From NCBI GenBank assembly GCA_947497145.1, contig CANMFQ010000006.1, positions 169,411 to 233,410 of the forward strand: a DNA stretch of 64,000 nt. Direction: 5' to 3'. Positions within the stretch are counted from its first letter, which is position 1, and each line of letters begins with the position of its first letter. A program made the position numbers and the translations under genes. Of the stretch, positions 53,933 through 62,562 are shown piece by piece. Origin of the DNA: an uncultured Flavobacteriaceae bacterium. GTDB taxonomy: Bacteria > Bacteroidota > Bacteroidia > Flavobacteriales > Flavobacteriaceae. Under the pieces are notes generated by a model. It was not told where the DNA came from. It made no database searches and saw only the letters and a program-made list of their open reading frames with translations.

Positions 53933-55801
53933 ATGTTTGATAAAGAGTATGATGTTATCGTAGTTGGTGGAGGCCATGCTGGTGCTGAAGCTGCTGCTGC
54001 TGCTGCGAATATGGGTTCTAAAACCTTGTTGGTTACAATGAGTTTGCAAAATATTGGGCAAATGTCATGTAATCCCGCTATGGGCGGTATTGCAAAAGGT
54101 CAAATCGTTAGAGAAATTGATGCCCTGGGTGGTTATAGTGGAATCGTAACTGATAAATCGGCCATTCAGTTTAAAATGTTGAACAAATCAAAAGGACCTG
54201 CAATGTGGAGTCCTAGAGCACAAAATGATCGTATGCGGTTTGCTGAAGAGTGGCGTCTGGGATTAGAGAATACACCCAATTGCGATTTTTACCAAGAAAT
54301 GGTTAGAGGATTGTTGGTGGAAAACGATAAGGTTGTTGGTGTTAAAACCTCTTTGGGTTTAGAAATTCGTTCAAAAGCTGTTGTATTAACCAATGGAACA
54401 TTTTTAAATGGGTTAATTCATATTGGTGAAAAGCAGTTTGGTGGAGGTAGAGCAGGCGAGGTGGCTGCAACAGGAATTACCGAACAATTGGTTGCCTTAG
54501 GTTTTGATAGTGGCAGAATGAAAACCGGTACTCCGCCAAGAGTTGATGGTCGTTCATTAGATTATAGCCGAATGATTGTACAACCAGGTGATGAATTGCC
54601 TAAGAAATTCTCTTATACGGATACTAAGATATTGTCGCATCAAAGAGATTGTCACATGACGCATACAAGTGCATTGGTGCATGATTTGTTACGCGAAGGA
54701 TTTGACCGTTCGCCTATGTTTAATGGCAGAATTAAAAGTCTAGGTCCGCGATATTGCCCTTCTATTGAAGATAAAATAAATCGTTTTGCAGATAAAGACA
54801 GCCATCAATTGTTTGTTGAGCCTGAAGGGTGGAATACCGTAGAGGTTTATGTAAACGGTTTTTCTACCTCACTTCCAGAGGATGTTCAGTTTAAAGCCTT
54901 ACGTTCTGTAGTAGGTTTTGAAAAAGTGAAGTTCTTTAGAGCAGGATATGCAATAGAATATGACTACTTTCCACCTACGCAATTAAAGCATACTTTAGAA
55001 ACCAAAGGGGTAGAAAATTTGTATTTTGCTGGTCAAATTAATGGCACTACGGGGTATGAAGAAGCGGCTTCTCAGGGGTTGATGGCGGGTATAAATGCGC
55101 ATCTTAAAATCAATGAAAAGGATCCGTTTATACTAAAAAGAGATGAGGCTTACATAGGGGTTTTGATTGATGATTTAATTACAAAAGGTACTGAAGAGCC
55201 TTATCGAATGTTTACATCGAGGGCAGAATACCGCACCTTATTAAGACAAGATAATGCTGATTTACGATTAACGCCAAAAGGATATGAGATTGGTTTGGCG
55301 TCGGAAGATCGGTTAAAAAGAATGGAAGAAAAGCGCGAAAAATCACATGATTTTGTTCGGTTTTTTGAAAAAACAAGTGTACTTCCTGAGGCTATTAATC
55401 CTATTTTAGAAAGATTAGATTCTGCTTTGGTTAAACAATCGGCAAAGATGGTGAAGTCTTTTTCGAGGCCTAAAGTGACGATGAAAGATATGTTGGAGTT
55501 GGACGCTGTATCGAATTATGTAACTGAAAATAATTTAAACGAAGAGGTGTTAGAGCAGGCTGAAATTCAGGTGAAATACGCGGGTTATATCGCAAAGGAA
55601 AAGAACAATGCAGATAAATTACATCGTCTTGAAGATGTTAGAATTCCGCCTAATTTTGATTATTCTAAGTTGAAATCACTCTCTTTTGAAGCGCGCGAAA
55701 AGTTGAAAGATATACAGCCCGTTACCATTGCACAGGCGTCAAGAATCAGTGGAGTTTCTCCATCCGATATTAGTGTGTTGTTGGTGTACATGGGAAGGTA
55801 A
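53933..55801 (+). CDS. mnmG: tRNA uridine-5-carboxymethylaminomethyl modification enzyme MnmG
   Basis: An FAD enzyme that, with MnmE, makes (c)mnm5U34 in tRNAs. The 622-residue protein has the FAD Rossmann motif VIVVGGGHAGAEAAAAAA (about residues 7-24). The signatures NPAMGGIAKGQIVREIDALGG and GQINGTTGYEEAASQGL follow. A C-terminal helical domain ends RISGVSPSDISVLLVYMGR. The length is full. It is bracketed by two parS sites, and in many bacteria mnmG (gidA) lies close to oriC. Confidence 0.97.
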   Translation: MFDKEYDVIVVGGGHAGAEAAAAAANMGSKTLLVTMSLQNIGQMSCNPAMGGIAKGQIVREIDALGGYSGIVTDKSAIQFKMLNKSKGPAMWSPRAQNDRMRFAEEWRLGLENTPNCDFYQEMVRGLLVENDKVVGVKTSLGLEIRSKAVVLTNGTFLNGLIHIGEKQFGGGRAGEVAATGITEQLVALGFDSGRMKTGTPPRVDGRSLDYSRMIVQPGDELPKKFSYTDTKILSHQRDCHMTHTSALVHDLLREGFDRSPMFNGRIKSLGPRYCPSIEDKINRFADKDSHQLFVEPEGWNTVEVYVNGFSTSLPEDVQFKALRSVVGFEKVKFFRAGYAIEYDYFPPTQLKHTLETKGVENLYFAGQINGTTGYEEAASQGLMAGINAHLKINEKDPFILKRDEAYIGVLIDDLITKGTEEPYRMFTSRAEYRTLLRQDNADLRLTPKGYEIGLASEDRLKRMEEKREKSHDFVRFFEKTSVLPEAINPILERLDSALVKQSAKMVKSFSRPKVTMKDMLELDAVSNYVTENNLNEEVLEQAEIQVKYAGYIAKEKNNADKLHRLEDVRIPPNFDYSKLKSLSFEAREKLKDIQPVTIAQASRISGVSPSDISVLLVYMGR

Positions 55802-55807
55802 TTCTTA

Positions 55808-55829
55808 AATTGTTCCACGTGGAACAATT
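55808..55829. promoter_or_regulatory. parS: parS-type ParB binding site downstream of mnmG
   Basis: The core TGTTCCACGTGGAACA (55811-55826) is identical to the site in ybeY. Here the palindrome extends to 22 bp (AAT before, ATT after). It lies 6 bp past the mnmG stop. The two sites are 1,968 bp apart. Confidence 0.9.
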
Positions 55830-56408
55830 GTTTATTTTTTATCATGCTGTTGTAAGGTCGTGATTATAAAATGATGTAATGTATAAGGATGTATGCCATC
55901 TTTGCAGCCTTTTTTAAAGAGGGATAGTTGTTGGCATTGTTAGATTTTGATGTGTTATTTTTTGACGTTTTGACTAAAGTTATGAAACCATCTTGTAGAG
56001 CTGACGACCTTAATTATGCATTGAATATAATTTGAGATTTTACTTTTGATGGAGCTTATTTGTATTGTTCAAAAGCGGTATGTTGATAGATAGAAGAGGT
56101 GTAAAAAAAGCAATTGTTCTTCTGGGTGTTTTCGTCCGCATATCAAATATCATGTTGGTGACAGTCGGCATTTTAAAGAGATGTTTTTTTGTGGGGGAAA
56201 AATCCAGGAAAAGTAAATCAAAAAATAATGTAGCTCTTAGAATTTTTTATCGAAGCAATTGAAATTTTATAGTCCAAAATGAGTTTATGATTTATTATTG
56301 TGTAACACTGCTTTCGGCACATGAAATTTTTTTTATGTGAACAAAAGGGTTTAATAAGTATCTTCGTCCTTTCAAAAATAACTACTCAAAATTCACAGTC
56401 CAACACTC
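55830..56408. other. Intergenic region between mnmG and the methyltransferase gene
   Basis: About 580 bp. A 65-codon open frame at 56065-56262 has no coding character and I do not call it. CATCTTTGC (about 55899-55907) resembles a weak promoter box. Nothing else is recognised. Confidence 0.35.
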
Positions 56409-57236
56409 ATGAAATCCTATTTAAATACGAAAGATTTTTCTGTGTCACAAGAAGCATTTGAATTGTTTCATGATGAAGAATTAGACATGCTAATAACCAA
56501 ACCGCAGCCTGATGATTTAGCACGCTATTATGAAAGTGAAAACTACATTTCACATACCGATGCAAAAAAAACACTGGTCGATAAAATGTATCAATTGGTA
56601 AAGCGCTATAGTCTTTCGAAAAAAACAAAACTCATTGCGAAGTATTTTGCGGGTGAAAAAACACTACTTGATGTTGGTGCCGGTACCGGTGATTTTTTAC
56701 TTGCTGCAAAAAAAGAAGGGTGGACGATAACTGGAGTAGAGCCAAATAGTGATGCTCGTACTAGGGCTAAAGAAAAAGGAGTGGAAATTTTACCAGCTAT
56801 TGATGTTTTGACGAATAAAAAATTTGGCGTCATTAGCTTATGGCATGTTTTAGAACATTTACCAAATTTAGAGGAACAGCTTTCAATATTGGTTTCGCAT
56901 TTAGCAGCAGATGGAACATTGGTTATTGCGGTGCCTAATTTCAAATCATATGATGCAACGTACTATAAAGAATATTGGGCTGCCTATGATGTGCCACGTC
57001 ACTTATGGCATTTTTCTAGAGAAGCTATAGAAAAGCTTTTAGCAAAACACGAAATGAAATTGGTTGCTACAAAACCAATGGTGTTTGATGCATTTTATGT
57101 TGCCATGCTTTCTGAAAAATATAAAACAGGAAAACAAAATTTATTGAAAGCTTTTTGGGTAGGATTGCAATCCAATAGAAAGGCTATGCGTACAAAGGAA
57201 TACTCTTCGCTAATTTATGTGTTGAAAAAGGCGTAA
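56409..57236 (+). CDS. Class I SAM-dependent methyltransferase
   Basis: A 275-residue methyltransferase. The SAM-binding motif I is LLDVGAGTGDFLLAAKKEG (about residues 87-105). Motif II follows as ITGVEPNSDARTRAKEKGVE, and the post-motif region is VISLWHVLEHLPNLEEQ. The N-terminal 60 residues include YYESENYISHTDA, seen in the family of methyltransferases acting on polysaccharide or lipid intermediates. The substrate is not determinable. It is a single gene with large gaps on both sides. Confidence 0.85.
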   Translation: MKSYLNTKDFSVSQEAFELFHDEELDMLITKPQPDDLARYYESENYISHTDAKKTLVDKMYQLVKRYSLSKKTKLIAKYFAGEKTLLDVGAGTGDFLLAAKKEGWTITGVEPNSDARTRAKEKGVEILPAIDVLTNKKFGVISLWHVLEHLPNLEEQLSILVSHLAADGTLVIAVPNFKSYDATYYKEYWAAYDVPRHLWHFSREAIEKLLAKHEMKLVATKPMVFDAFYVAMLSEKYKTGKQNLLKAFWVGLQSNRKAMRTKEYSSLIYVLKKA

Positions 57237-57754
57237 AACTTATTTTAAGCCGTTTTAAGGCGCGTTTGGCGCATGAGCGCTGCTACTTGTCGAAACATAT
57301 ATTTTGAGCAACTATGAGCGATTTCATGACTCCGTTTTTGATAGGTTACGTTTATTTCTTTTCTTTTTTGAATAAATTTTTCTGATATGTTGTAATTTGT
57401 TGGTTTTTTGCCAAAATCTCACAGAATGTTGTTTATTTAAAGTCAGCTAGCTTTTTGCAGTTTACCATTGTTTTGGATGCTATAAATTACAAATGCATTC
57501 CATTTTGCAACGCATACAGTGAATCTAAAATACAGGTCAAAACAACTACATATACCAAAAACAGCTTCACACTGCTACTTAATAAGGTAAATAATTGTAT
57601 ATCAGTTTGTTGTGTATGATAGAAGTGTGTTTTGCATCTTATTTAGCTAATAATCGCTGATGAATGCATTTTTATCGCTCATAAGGTATTTTTTACAGCC
57701 ATTATTTACTTTCAAACCTTTTAGAATAGCAAGAATTAAGCATGTTTTTATTTT
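57237..57754. other. Intergenic region without recognised gene
   Basis: About 520 bp with stops in all frames. A GC-richer patch (GGCGCGTTTGGCGCATGAGCG, about 57258-57279) can form short hairpins just after the methyltransferase gene, but no T-run follows. No known RNA was recognised. Confidence 0.35.
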
Positions 57755-57789
57755 TTGGAAGAATAGAATGAACCTTTTTCCTATTTTTG
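57755..57789 (+). promoter_or_regulatory. Promoter of the OmpH/Skp-like gene
   Basis: TTG at 57755-57757, 24-bp spacer, then TATTTTTG at 57782-57789, matching TAnnTTTG with a slightly long spacer. The start codon is 54 bp downstream. Confidence 0.5.
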
Positions 57790-57843
57790 CCCGACTTAAA
57801 AAGATTCCGGTATAATTCGGGAATAGTAATAAATTAAATAATT

Positions 57844-58356
57844 ATGAAAAATTTACTTTTGGCAGCATTGGTATTAATGATAGTATCTTGTCAAGAACAA
57901 CAGAAAATAGGCTACGTTGATAACGTAAAAATAATGGAGGACTATCAAGAGAAGAAAGATTTTGATGCTCGTTTCAAAATAAAAGATGAGGCTTTAACCA
58001 AAAAGCGTGATAGTATTTCTCAAGCCTACCAATTTGAAGCGCAAGCATTTCAAATAAAAGCGCAAAAAATGTCGCAAGCTAAAGCGCAAAAAGAGTACGG
58101 TGAAATTCAGCAAAGAGCTCAGCAAATGGGTCAGTTATTACAGCAAGAGGAGCAAGTATTACGTTCTGCTGCTCAAGTAGAATTAGATAGTATGGTCAAT
58201 TTGGTAAAACGTGAAATCAAAGCCTACGGAAAGGCTAATAACTACGCTTATGTATTAGGTGGAGGCGATGGCGGAAGCGTTCTTTATGGTGTAGATAGCA
58301 ATGATTTGACGGAGGATATCGTTAAAATTTTGAATGATAAATACAAGAAGGAATAG
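57844..58356 (+). CDS. OmpH/Skp-family periplasmic chaperone, lipoprotein
   Basis: A 170-residue protein. The signal MKNLLLAALVLMIVSC ends at a lipidation Cys, so it is probably membrane-anchored. The mature part follows the OmpH/Skp plan: IGYVDNVKIMEDYQEKKDFDA as the first beta strand, a long Gln/Ala/Lys-rich coiled coil (about 50-120), and a final ANNYAYVLGGGDGGSVLYGV strand. Members bind unfolded outer-membrane proteins. A strong terminator follows. Confidence 0.87.
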   Translation: MKNLLLAALVLMIVSCQEQQKIGYVDNVKIMEDYQEKKDFDARFKIKDEALTKKRDSISQAYQFEAQAFQIKAQKMSQAKAQKEYGEIQQRAQQMGQLLQQEEQVLRSAAQVELDSMVNLVKREIKAYGKANNYAYVLGGGDGGSVLYGVDSNDLTEDIVKILNDKYKKE

Positions 58357-58383
58357 GGCACCTACAATTTTAAATCTCGTATT

Positions 58384-58418
58384 AAAAAAATCCATAGCTA
58401 TTTGCTATGGATTTTTTT
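58384..58418 (+). terminator. Terminator after the OmpH/Skp-like gene
   Basis: A perfect 15-bp stem (AAAAAAATCCATAGC with GCTATGGATTTTTTT) closes a 5-nt loop, followed by more T. It also marks the left boundary of the repeat-linked cassette region. Confidence 0.9.
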
Positions 58419-58449
58419 TTGGTTTTGAAGGCGTCTTTGCAAAAATGCC

Positions 58450-58682
58450 TAAGCACCTATATTTCTTCTTTAGGCTTATTAAGCTAAGGGATTTTTAATC
58501 GATTTAAAAGCATTTGGTGCTACATGGGTGTACATTTCTGTTGTTTAGGAAGCGTTATGACACAAAAGCACTTGAGGCTTAACCCAAAGTAATCTCCATA
58601 GTATCGGCAAAGCAGTCGGTTCAGTGAACACAGCCATCATGTTGGGTGGTGCTGACCAGACAAAGACTTAGTTGTTATGTGC
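58450..58682 (-). repeat. Composite intercassette repeat, copy A
   Basis: On the minus strand it starts just after the DUF695 gene. Part one (58596-58682) is the GC-richer block containing CATAACAACTAAG, GGTCAGCACCACCCAACATG and CTGCTTTGCCGATACTATGG. Part two (58450-58574) is the recombinase tail plus its 3' flank, ending TATAGGTGCTTA. It resembles copies B-D block by block. It is the last copy before the OmpH terminator. Confidence 0.85.
58479..58574 (-). pseudogene. Tyrosine recombinase C-terminal remnant, copy A
   Basis: The in-frame minus-strand translation is QVLLCHNAS-stop-TTEMYTHVAPNAFKS..., finishing KNPLA-stop. It aligns with the usual end of a Bacteroidota tyrosine integrase (QELLGHxSSKTTEIYTHV...KNPLD), including the catalytic His (LLGH) and Tyr (IYTHV). 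A stop replaces the Lys of SKTTE, so it is dead. No upstream recombinase sequence is present. Confidence 0.8.
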
Positions 58683-58692
58683 AGGGCTTTTT

Positions 58693-59787
58693 TCAATTCG
58701 GGTTAAATCGGCTAAATGATTGCCAATATTTATCCTTATATATATCAAAGTCCAACTCGATTTTATTTTTATATTGTTTTTTAATTTCGTAAAATATCTT
58801 TGATGGTTTTCTAAATTCAACACAGGCGAAATAAATTTCTCGTACTGAATCTGCCGTTTGTCTACCAATATTCAAATACCCATCAGAATCTTTTAATTCT
58901 TTCATTATTTTATCTTCAATTTCGTTGAGAAGTTGATAAGTGGAATCATTAGGCATTCCATTGTTGCTTTTTCCGTCATATTTTATTTCCATTACAGCAA
59001 TCCAAGGATGAGAGGCTTTACTATCCCAGTTCAATAAATCTGTGTTTATTACTGCAACCAATGGAAGGCCACTTTTTAAAGTTGCTTCAAGTCCAGAATA
59101 ATTGTCGTTTTCGGTATTATGTCTGAACCCTTTATATTTTTCAACGAACTCTTTTTCTCGCCAAGTTAAAAAGTCTTTTAGTTTTTCTAATGGAATTAAT
59201 TCGGATGTCGAATCTTTTGGGTTAATTATATTTACATTGTCAATTGTTGTAATTGAATTTAACTCGCCAAGAGAATTGTCTAAAACAAGATAAATACCAT
59301 TTGTCATTATTTCTCTGTTTTCTTCTCTAAAATCTTTATGAGTAATTGTTATGTCAATTTCATCTGGCATTTGTTTATGTTCAGTTGAATAAAATGCCAT
59401 TTTACTTGCGTCAAATTTATAGCCCTCCATTTCAATTCCGAATTTATTTAAGTCAGATGGTTGTTTGAGAGCAGTGAATTTCCAATTTTTCATTTTCGGT
59501 GCTGACCGAACTAATTCCTCAACAAATATTATATTTTTAATTACTCCGTCAGCTGTTAAAATTAATTCCGATGTATTCTCATCATACATTCCAGCAAGAA
59601 ACCAAAATCCATCTTTTAATTCGTTCAATTTTGATGCAAGTCTGTCGAAAAATATTTTATTGACATTACCTTGGTCTTTTATAACCTTATGGAATTTTTT
59701 CTCATTCTGTTCAAACCAATTCCAGAAGTCAGAATAAGAGTTTATAGGTTCTTCTTTTTTGCTAAATATTGATTTTAAAAAACTCAT
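58693..59787 (-). CDS. DUF695-type hypothetical protein
   Basis: A 364-residue cytosolic protein. The ATG at 59787 (MSFLKSIFSKKEEPIN) is preferred; a longer frame from 59841 runs into the upstream repeat. The C-terminal third, with QTADSVREIYFACVEFRKPS and DFDIYKDKYWQSFSRF, resembles DUF695. The N-terminal part starts with an amphipathic helix and NSYSDFWNWFEQNEKKFHKV. Function unknown. It lies between repeats B and A: 51 nt after the end of repeat B and about 10 nt before repeat A, like a cassette gene. Confidence 0.75.
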   Translation of the reverse strand: MSFLKSIFSKKEEPINSYSDFWNWFEQNEKKFHKVIKDQGNVNKIFFDRLASKLNELKDGFWFLAGMYDENTSELILTADGVIKNIIFVEELVRSAPKMKNWKFTALKQPSDLNKFGIEMEGYKFDASKMAFYSTEHKQMPDEIDITITHKDFREENREIMTNGIYLVLDNSLGELNSITTIDNVNIINPKDSTSELIPLEKLKDFLTWREKEFVEKYKGFRHNTENDNYSGLEATLKSGLPLVAVINTDLLNWDSKASHPWIAVMEIKYDGKSNNGMPNDSTYQLLNEIEDKIMKELKDSDGYLNIGRQTADSVREIYFACVEFRKPSKIFYEIKKQYKNKIELDFDIYKDKYWQSFSRFNPN

Positions 59788-59838
59788 ATTCTTTTTAGTT
59801 CGGATTTTTTTCGCTTTTAACAATTGTATATACATACT

Positions 59839-60056
59839 CAAGAACGTATATTTCTTCTTTAGGTTTTCTAATCTAAGGGATTTTTAATGGATTTAAAAGT
59901 ATTTGTTGCTACATGGGTGTAAATTTTGGCTGTTTTGAAAGCTTTATGCCCCTAAGCATAAAGCAACCCCCATGGTATCGGCAAAGCAGCCGGTTTTGGC
60001 AACAGTTTTAGGTTGGGTGGAGTAGAGCAGGCGAAGGGGTAGTTATTATGCTCAGT
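59839..60056 (-). repeat. Composite intercassette repeat, copy B
   Basis: Part one (59953-60056) has the clearest terminal inverted repeat: AGCATAATAACTACCCC at the gene side against GGGGGTTGCTTTATGCT at the other end. The internal block CGGCTGCTTTGCCGATACCATGG resembles copies A, C and D. Part two (59839-59948) is the recombinase tail and flank. Confidence 0.85.
59868..59948 (-). pseudogene. Tyrosine recombinase C-terminal remnant, copy B (best preserved)
   Basis: The minus-strand reading is HKAFKTAK followed by IYTHVATNTFKSIKNPLD and a stop. This is a near-perfect C-terminus of a Bacteroidota tyrosine integrase, with the nucleophile Tyr intact. One extra G before the His codon breaks the frame with the upstream LG of LLGH. 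Confidence 0.85.
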
Positions 60057-60058
60057 TT

Positions 60059-60655
60059 TCATTCGTATTCATACTCTAACATTTTACGTAATTCCTTGAG
60101 TTCGCTCTTGTTTGGATATTGTAAAAGTAGTTTTTCTAGTTTATTCTTAGCCTCTTTGCAATCTATAAAATCCGTTTCACAACGCAAACAAAGAGCATAG
60201 GTTAATCTGTAATTTATATCATATTCTTTTGGAAAAATTTCTAATGCTTTTTGGTATTGAAATATAGCATTGTGCCATCTTCTTTTTGTTAACCAGTCAT
60301 CTCCGTCCTCAATCAGTTTTAGATAGGTACTTTTCTTAACATCATGCTTTTTCATTTCTGAATTGCGTAGCTGTTCTTTCATGGTTTTGTTCAACATAAT
60401 AGCGGCAAACAACAGCATTACTCCAATTCCTGACCAAATGATAATGGTTATTTTTCGATGTCTTTTTCGTTCCTGATATATTTTTTCTCTAAATAGCTTA
60501 AGTTCTTCTTTTGAAGCTTTTTTCAGATTTACTTCGCCCTTTGCAGCTTTAAGGAATTCTTTTCGTTGATTTAGGAAAGAACGTTTTGGTCTGAGAAGCT
60601 TTTTGTTATTTCTCAGGCTAATTATCATTCCTTGTATACTTCCTCCTCCTCCCAT
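60059..60655 (-). CDS. Membrane-anchored TPR protein
   Basis: A 198-residue protein. The N-terminus MGGGGSIQGMIISLRNNKKL precedes a basic helical stretch. A single transmembrane segment (about 68-88, ITIIIWSGIGVMLLFAAIML) and a TPR-like C-terminal part (WHNAIFQYQKALEIFPKEYD) follow. Function unknown; I have the impression the Gly-rich start recurs in other Bacteroidota proteins but cannot verify it. It starts 42 nt after repeat C and ends a few nt before the terminal arm of repeat B. Confidence 0.72.
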   Translation of the reverse strand: MGGGGSIQGMIISLRNNKKLLRPKRSFLNQRKEFLKAAKGEVNLKKASKEELKLFREKIYQERKRHRKITIIIWSGIGVMLLFAAIMLNKTMKEQLRNSEMKKHDVKKSTYLKLIEDGDDWLTKRRWHNAIFQYQKALEIFPKEYDINYRLTYALCLRCETDFIDCKEAKNKLEKLLLQYPNKSELKELRKMLEYEYE

Positions 60656-60697
60656 TTTTTTTGTTTAAATATTTGCTAACAATTAAATATAGGGACC

Positions 60698-60963
60698 CAA
60701 GCACCTACATATTGCTTCTTTAGGCTTACTAAGCTAAGTCATTTCTACGGCTTTTAAAAGTATTTGGTGCTCCATGGGTAGGTTGAGTGCTTTTTCATTG
60801 TTTTTGGCATCCATATGAGTTAAAAGCGCCAGAAGAGGGCATTAATCACCCTAAAATGCTACAAACATATAACAACTCCCACAATATCGGTAAACCAGTC
60901 GGTTCAGTCAACAGCGCCCTCATGTTGGGTCGTGCTGACCAGACCAAGGGGTAGTTATTAGCT
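60698..60963 (-). repeat. Composite intercassette repeat, copy C
   Basis: Part one (60866-60963) has terminal arms ATAACTACCCC and GGGAGTTGTTAT and an internal GGTCAGCACGACCC / GTTGACTGAACC pair that can fold as an inner stem. Part two (60698-60817) is the most diverged recombinase tail. The spacer between the parts is longer than in B. Confidence 0.85.
60729..60817 (-). pseudogene. Tyrosine recombinase C-terminal remnant, copy C (most decayed)
   Basis: The minus-strand reading over the tail is PTHGAPNTFKSRRNDLA-stop, where the intact version is YTHVATNTFKSIKNPLD. The Tyr codon is lost (Pro). The upstream part aligns with HNASKTTE only with frameshifts. Confidence 0.65.
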
Positions 60964-60973
60964 GTAAGCTTTC

Positions 60974-61576
60974 CTACTTTTTAATAAAGGAGTGTTTATA
61001 TAAACAATATGCAATGCTTAAATTAAGCAGCCATGGCAACCAAGCAGATAGCTGGTAAATAGGTATGAACGGAGTTTCTGTTAAAAGGGGAATCAATAAT
61101 AATGTTCTTTGGGTAATAGCAGCAAAGGTTAACCCATAACTAAAAAACATCCATTTTTTATGGTTCAAAATATTTCCTCCTCTTATTGAATTGATTGCCT
61201 TTATGGTAGTGTATAACCAAGTCAAGGATAACATAGAAAAACCAATTGTAGTTTTCCAACCACCCATAGCAAACTGGGCTATAATCAGGCCTGACAATCC
61301 ACTCAATAACACACTCATTGTATAAATGTATCCGGCAACTTTATGGCCAGTTTTATAATTGTATCTTATTTTTTTTAGAAACTGAAAAGGACCAATGCTA
61401 ATGGCTACTAGTCCTAAAAATATATGTGTTCTAAAAGTTAATAGATACCAAAAGCTGTTGGCAATTTCTTTTCGTTTAAGTATGCCTGCACTATCTGATT
61501 GAAAGTAATGTACCGACATTACAATCATACTAATAGCGCCAATAAATAAAAATACCTTGAATGCTGTTCTTTTCAT
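60974..61576 (-). CDS. DUF2306-type membrane protein
   Basis: A 200-residue integral membrane protein with five or six hydrophobic helices. TFRTHIFLGLVAISIGPFQFL, TGHKVAGYIYTMSVLLSGLSG and LNHKKWMFFSYGLTFAAITQR fit DUF2306, whose conserved His residues resemble a cytochrome-like bundle. Function unknown. It follows a LytTR regulator by 122 bp, and a tandem direct repeat lies in its upstream region, so it is probably the regulator's target. No repeat element separates the two, so they form one cassette unit. Confidence 0.8.
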   Translation of the reverse strand: MKRTAFKVFLFIGAISMIVMSVHYFQSDSAGILKRKEIANSFWYLLTFRTHIFLGLVAISIGPFQFLKKIRYNYKTGHKVAGYIYTMSVLLSGLSGLIIAQFAMGGWKTTIGFSMLSLTWLYTTIKAINSIRGGNILNHKKWMFFSYGLTFAAITQRTLLLIPLLTETPFIPIYQLSAWLPWLLNLSIAYCLYKHSFIKK

Positions 61577-61621
61577 TCTGTAAATGTAATAGCGTCTTTT
61601 GCTCTAAATTGTAGAATGTGC

Positions 61622-61656
61622 TGAATGTCAAAGTAATGGTTTGAATGTCAAACTAA
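61622..61656 (-). promoter_or_regulatory. Candidate LytTR binding site (tandem direct repeat)
   Basis: On the minus strand TTAGTTTGACATTCA and TTACTTTGACATTCA (14 of 15 identical) are spaced 20 bp apart, 45 bp before the DUF2306 start codon. LytTR domains typically bind two direct repeats about two helical turns apart. Confidence 0.55.
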
Positions 61657-61698
61657 TCATTAGTTCTTGTAGATTTTGAACTGTCAATTGGATAATAA

Positions 61699-62562
61699 CT
61701 ATAGATTTTCTGTAAAAAATTGCTTAACAATGGGAATGTATTTTCTTGATACTGGAACTATTTCTGTTTGGTTTTTAAGTTCAAGCTTTAATCCTTGCGC
61801 ATTTCCTGATATGTTTTCTACCTTTTTAAGGTTTACGATATACGAACGGTGGCATCTTATTAAATTTGAAGTTTCAGCTAGTTGCATTTCAAATGAAGAA
61901 AGGGAAATTCGATAAGTGGCTTTTTTCAATGTATTTTCATCTAAAAAGCACATATCAATGTAGTTGCCGACTGCTATTGCGTAATAAAAATCATTTTCGC
62001 TAAAAGAGAAAGTTTCATTTTTTAAATCTGTGGAAATTTGATGTTTAGTTTCTTTTGAATCTTCTAAATGTTTTTTTTTCTTTTTAAGAATAGTCGCTGC
62101 TTGGTTATTATTAAATTTTACTTTTTTATGATAATCAAGCATTGTAATGAATGCTATTGGGATACAGCCAAGGACAAATGTTCGATTTATTATCAACCAA
62201 TAGTTATACCAACTAAAAGTTAACGAGTTTATATAATTTGTATAAATGCCATTAAAGGTTGCAATTACCAACAGAATTATAAAATAAAATATTATTTGAT
62301 GCCTTACTTCCCAATGCTTATCAGAAAATACTTTAGGAAGTAATAGGGGTAAAATATATAAAAACAACACCAGAACAATGGTCGAAATAAAGCCAAAGAA
62401 TAGTAACTGAAAGACCTTATCTTCATTGTTAGATAAATTGATATCAAAAGGTTCAAAGAACAATAAAAATAGGGCTATAAATAACCCAAATAACACTGCA
62501 GTAATCAAATTTCTTAAAACTGGGCTTGGCGCTGGATATTTATGGGTTAGTATTCGTAACAT
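61699..62562 (-). CDS. Membrane-bound LytTR-family transcription regulator
   Basis: A 287-residue protein. Four transmembrane helices (about 20-145) replace a receiver domain. A basic linker (ILKKKKKHLEDSKETK) follows, then a LytTR DNA-binding domain (about 185-287) with YYAIAVGNYIDMCFL, LIRCHRSYIVNLKKVENISG and VPVSRKYIPIVKQFF. It probably senses a membrane signal and controls the adjacent DUF2306 gene. It starts 49 nt after repeat D. Confidence 0.88.
   Translation of the reverse strand: MLRILTHKYPAPSPVLRNLITAVLFGLFIALFLLFFEPFDINLSNNEDKVFQLLFFGFISTIVLVLFLYILPLLLPKVFSDKHWEVRHQIIFYFIILLVIATFNGIYTNYINSLTFSWYNYWLIINRTFVLGCIPIAFITMLDYHKKVKFNNNQAATILKKKKKHLEDSKETKHQISTDLKNETFSFSENDFYYAIAVGNYIDMCFLDENTLKKATYRISLSSFEMQLAETSNLIRCHRSYIVNLKKVENISGNAQGLKLELKNQTEIVPVSRKYIPIVKQFFTENL

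Noticed and set aside
55660..55845. 61-codon minus-strand frame containing FHVEQ
   Set aside because: It arises because the parS palindrome encodes the same peptide on both strands; it overlaps mnmG and is a shadow.
56065..56262. 65-codon plus-strand frame in the mnmG-methyltransferase gap
   Set aside because: No start context, domain or plausible composition; Lys/Arg/Ser-rich ending typical of AT-rich non-coding DNA.
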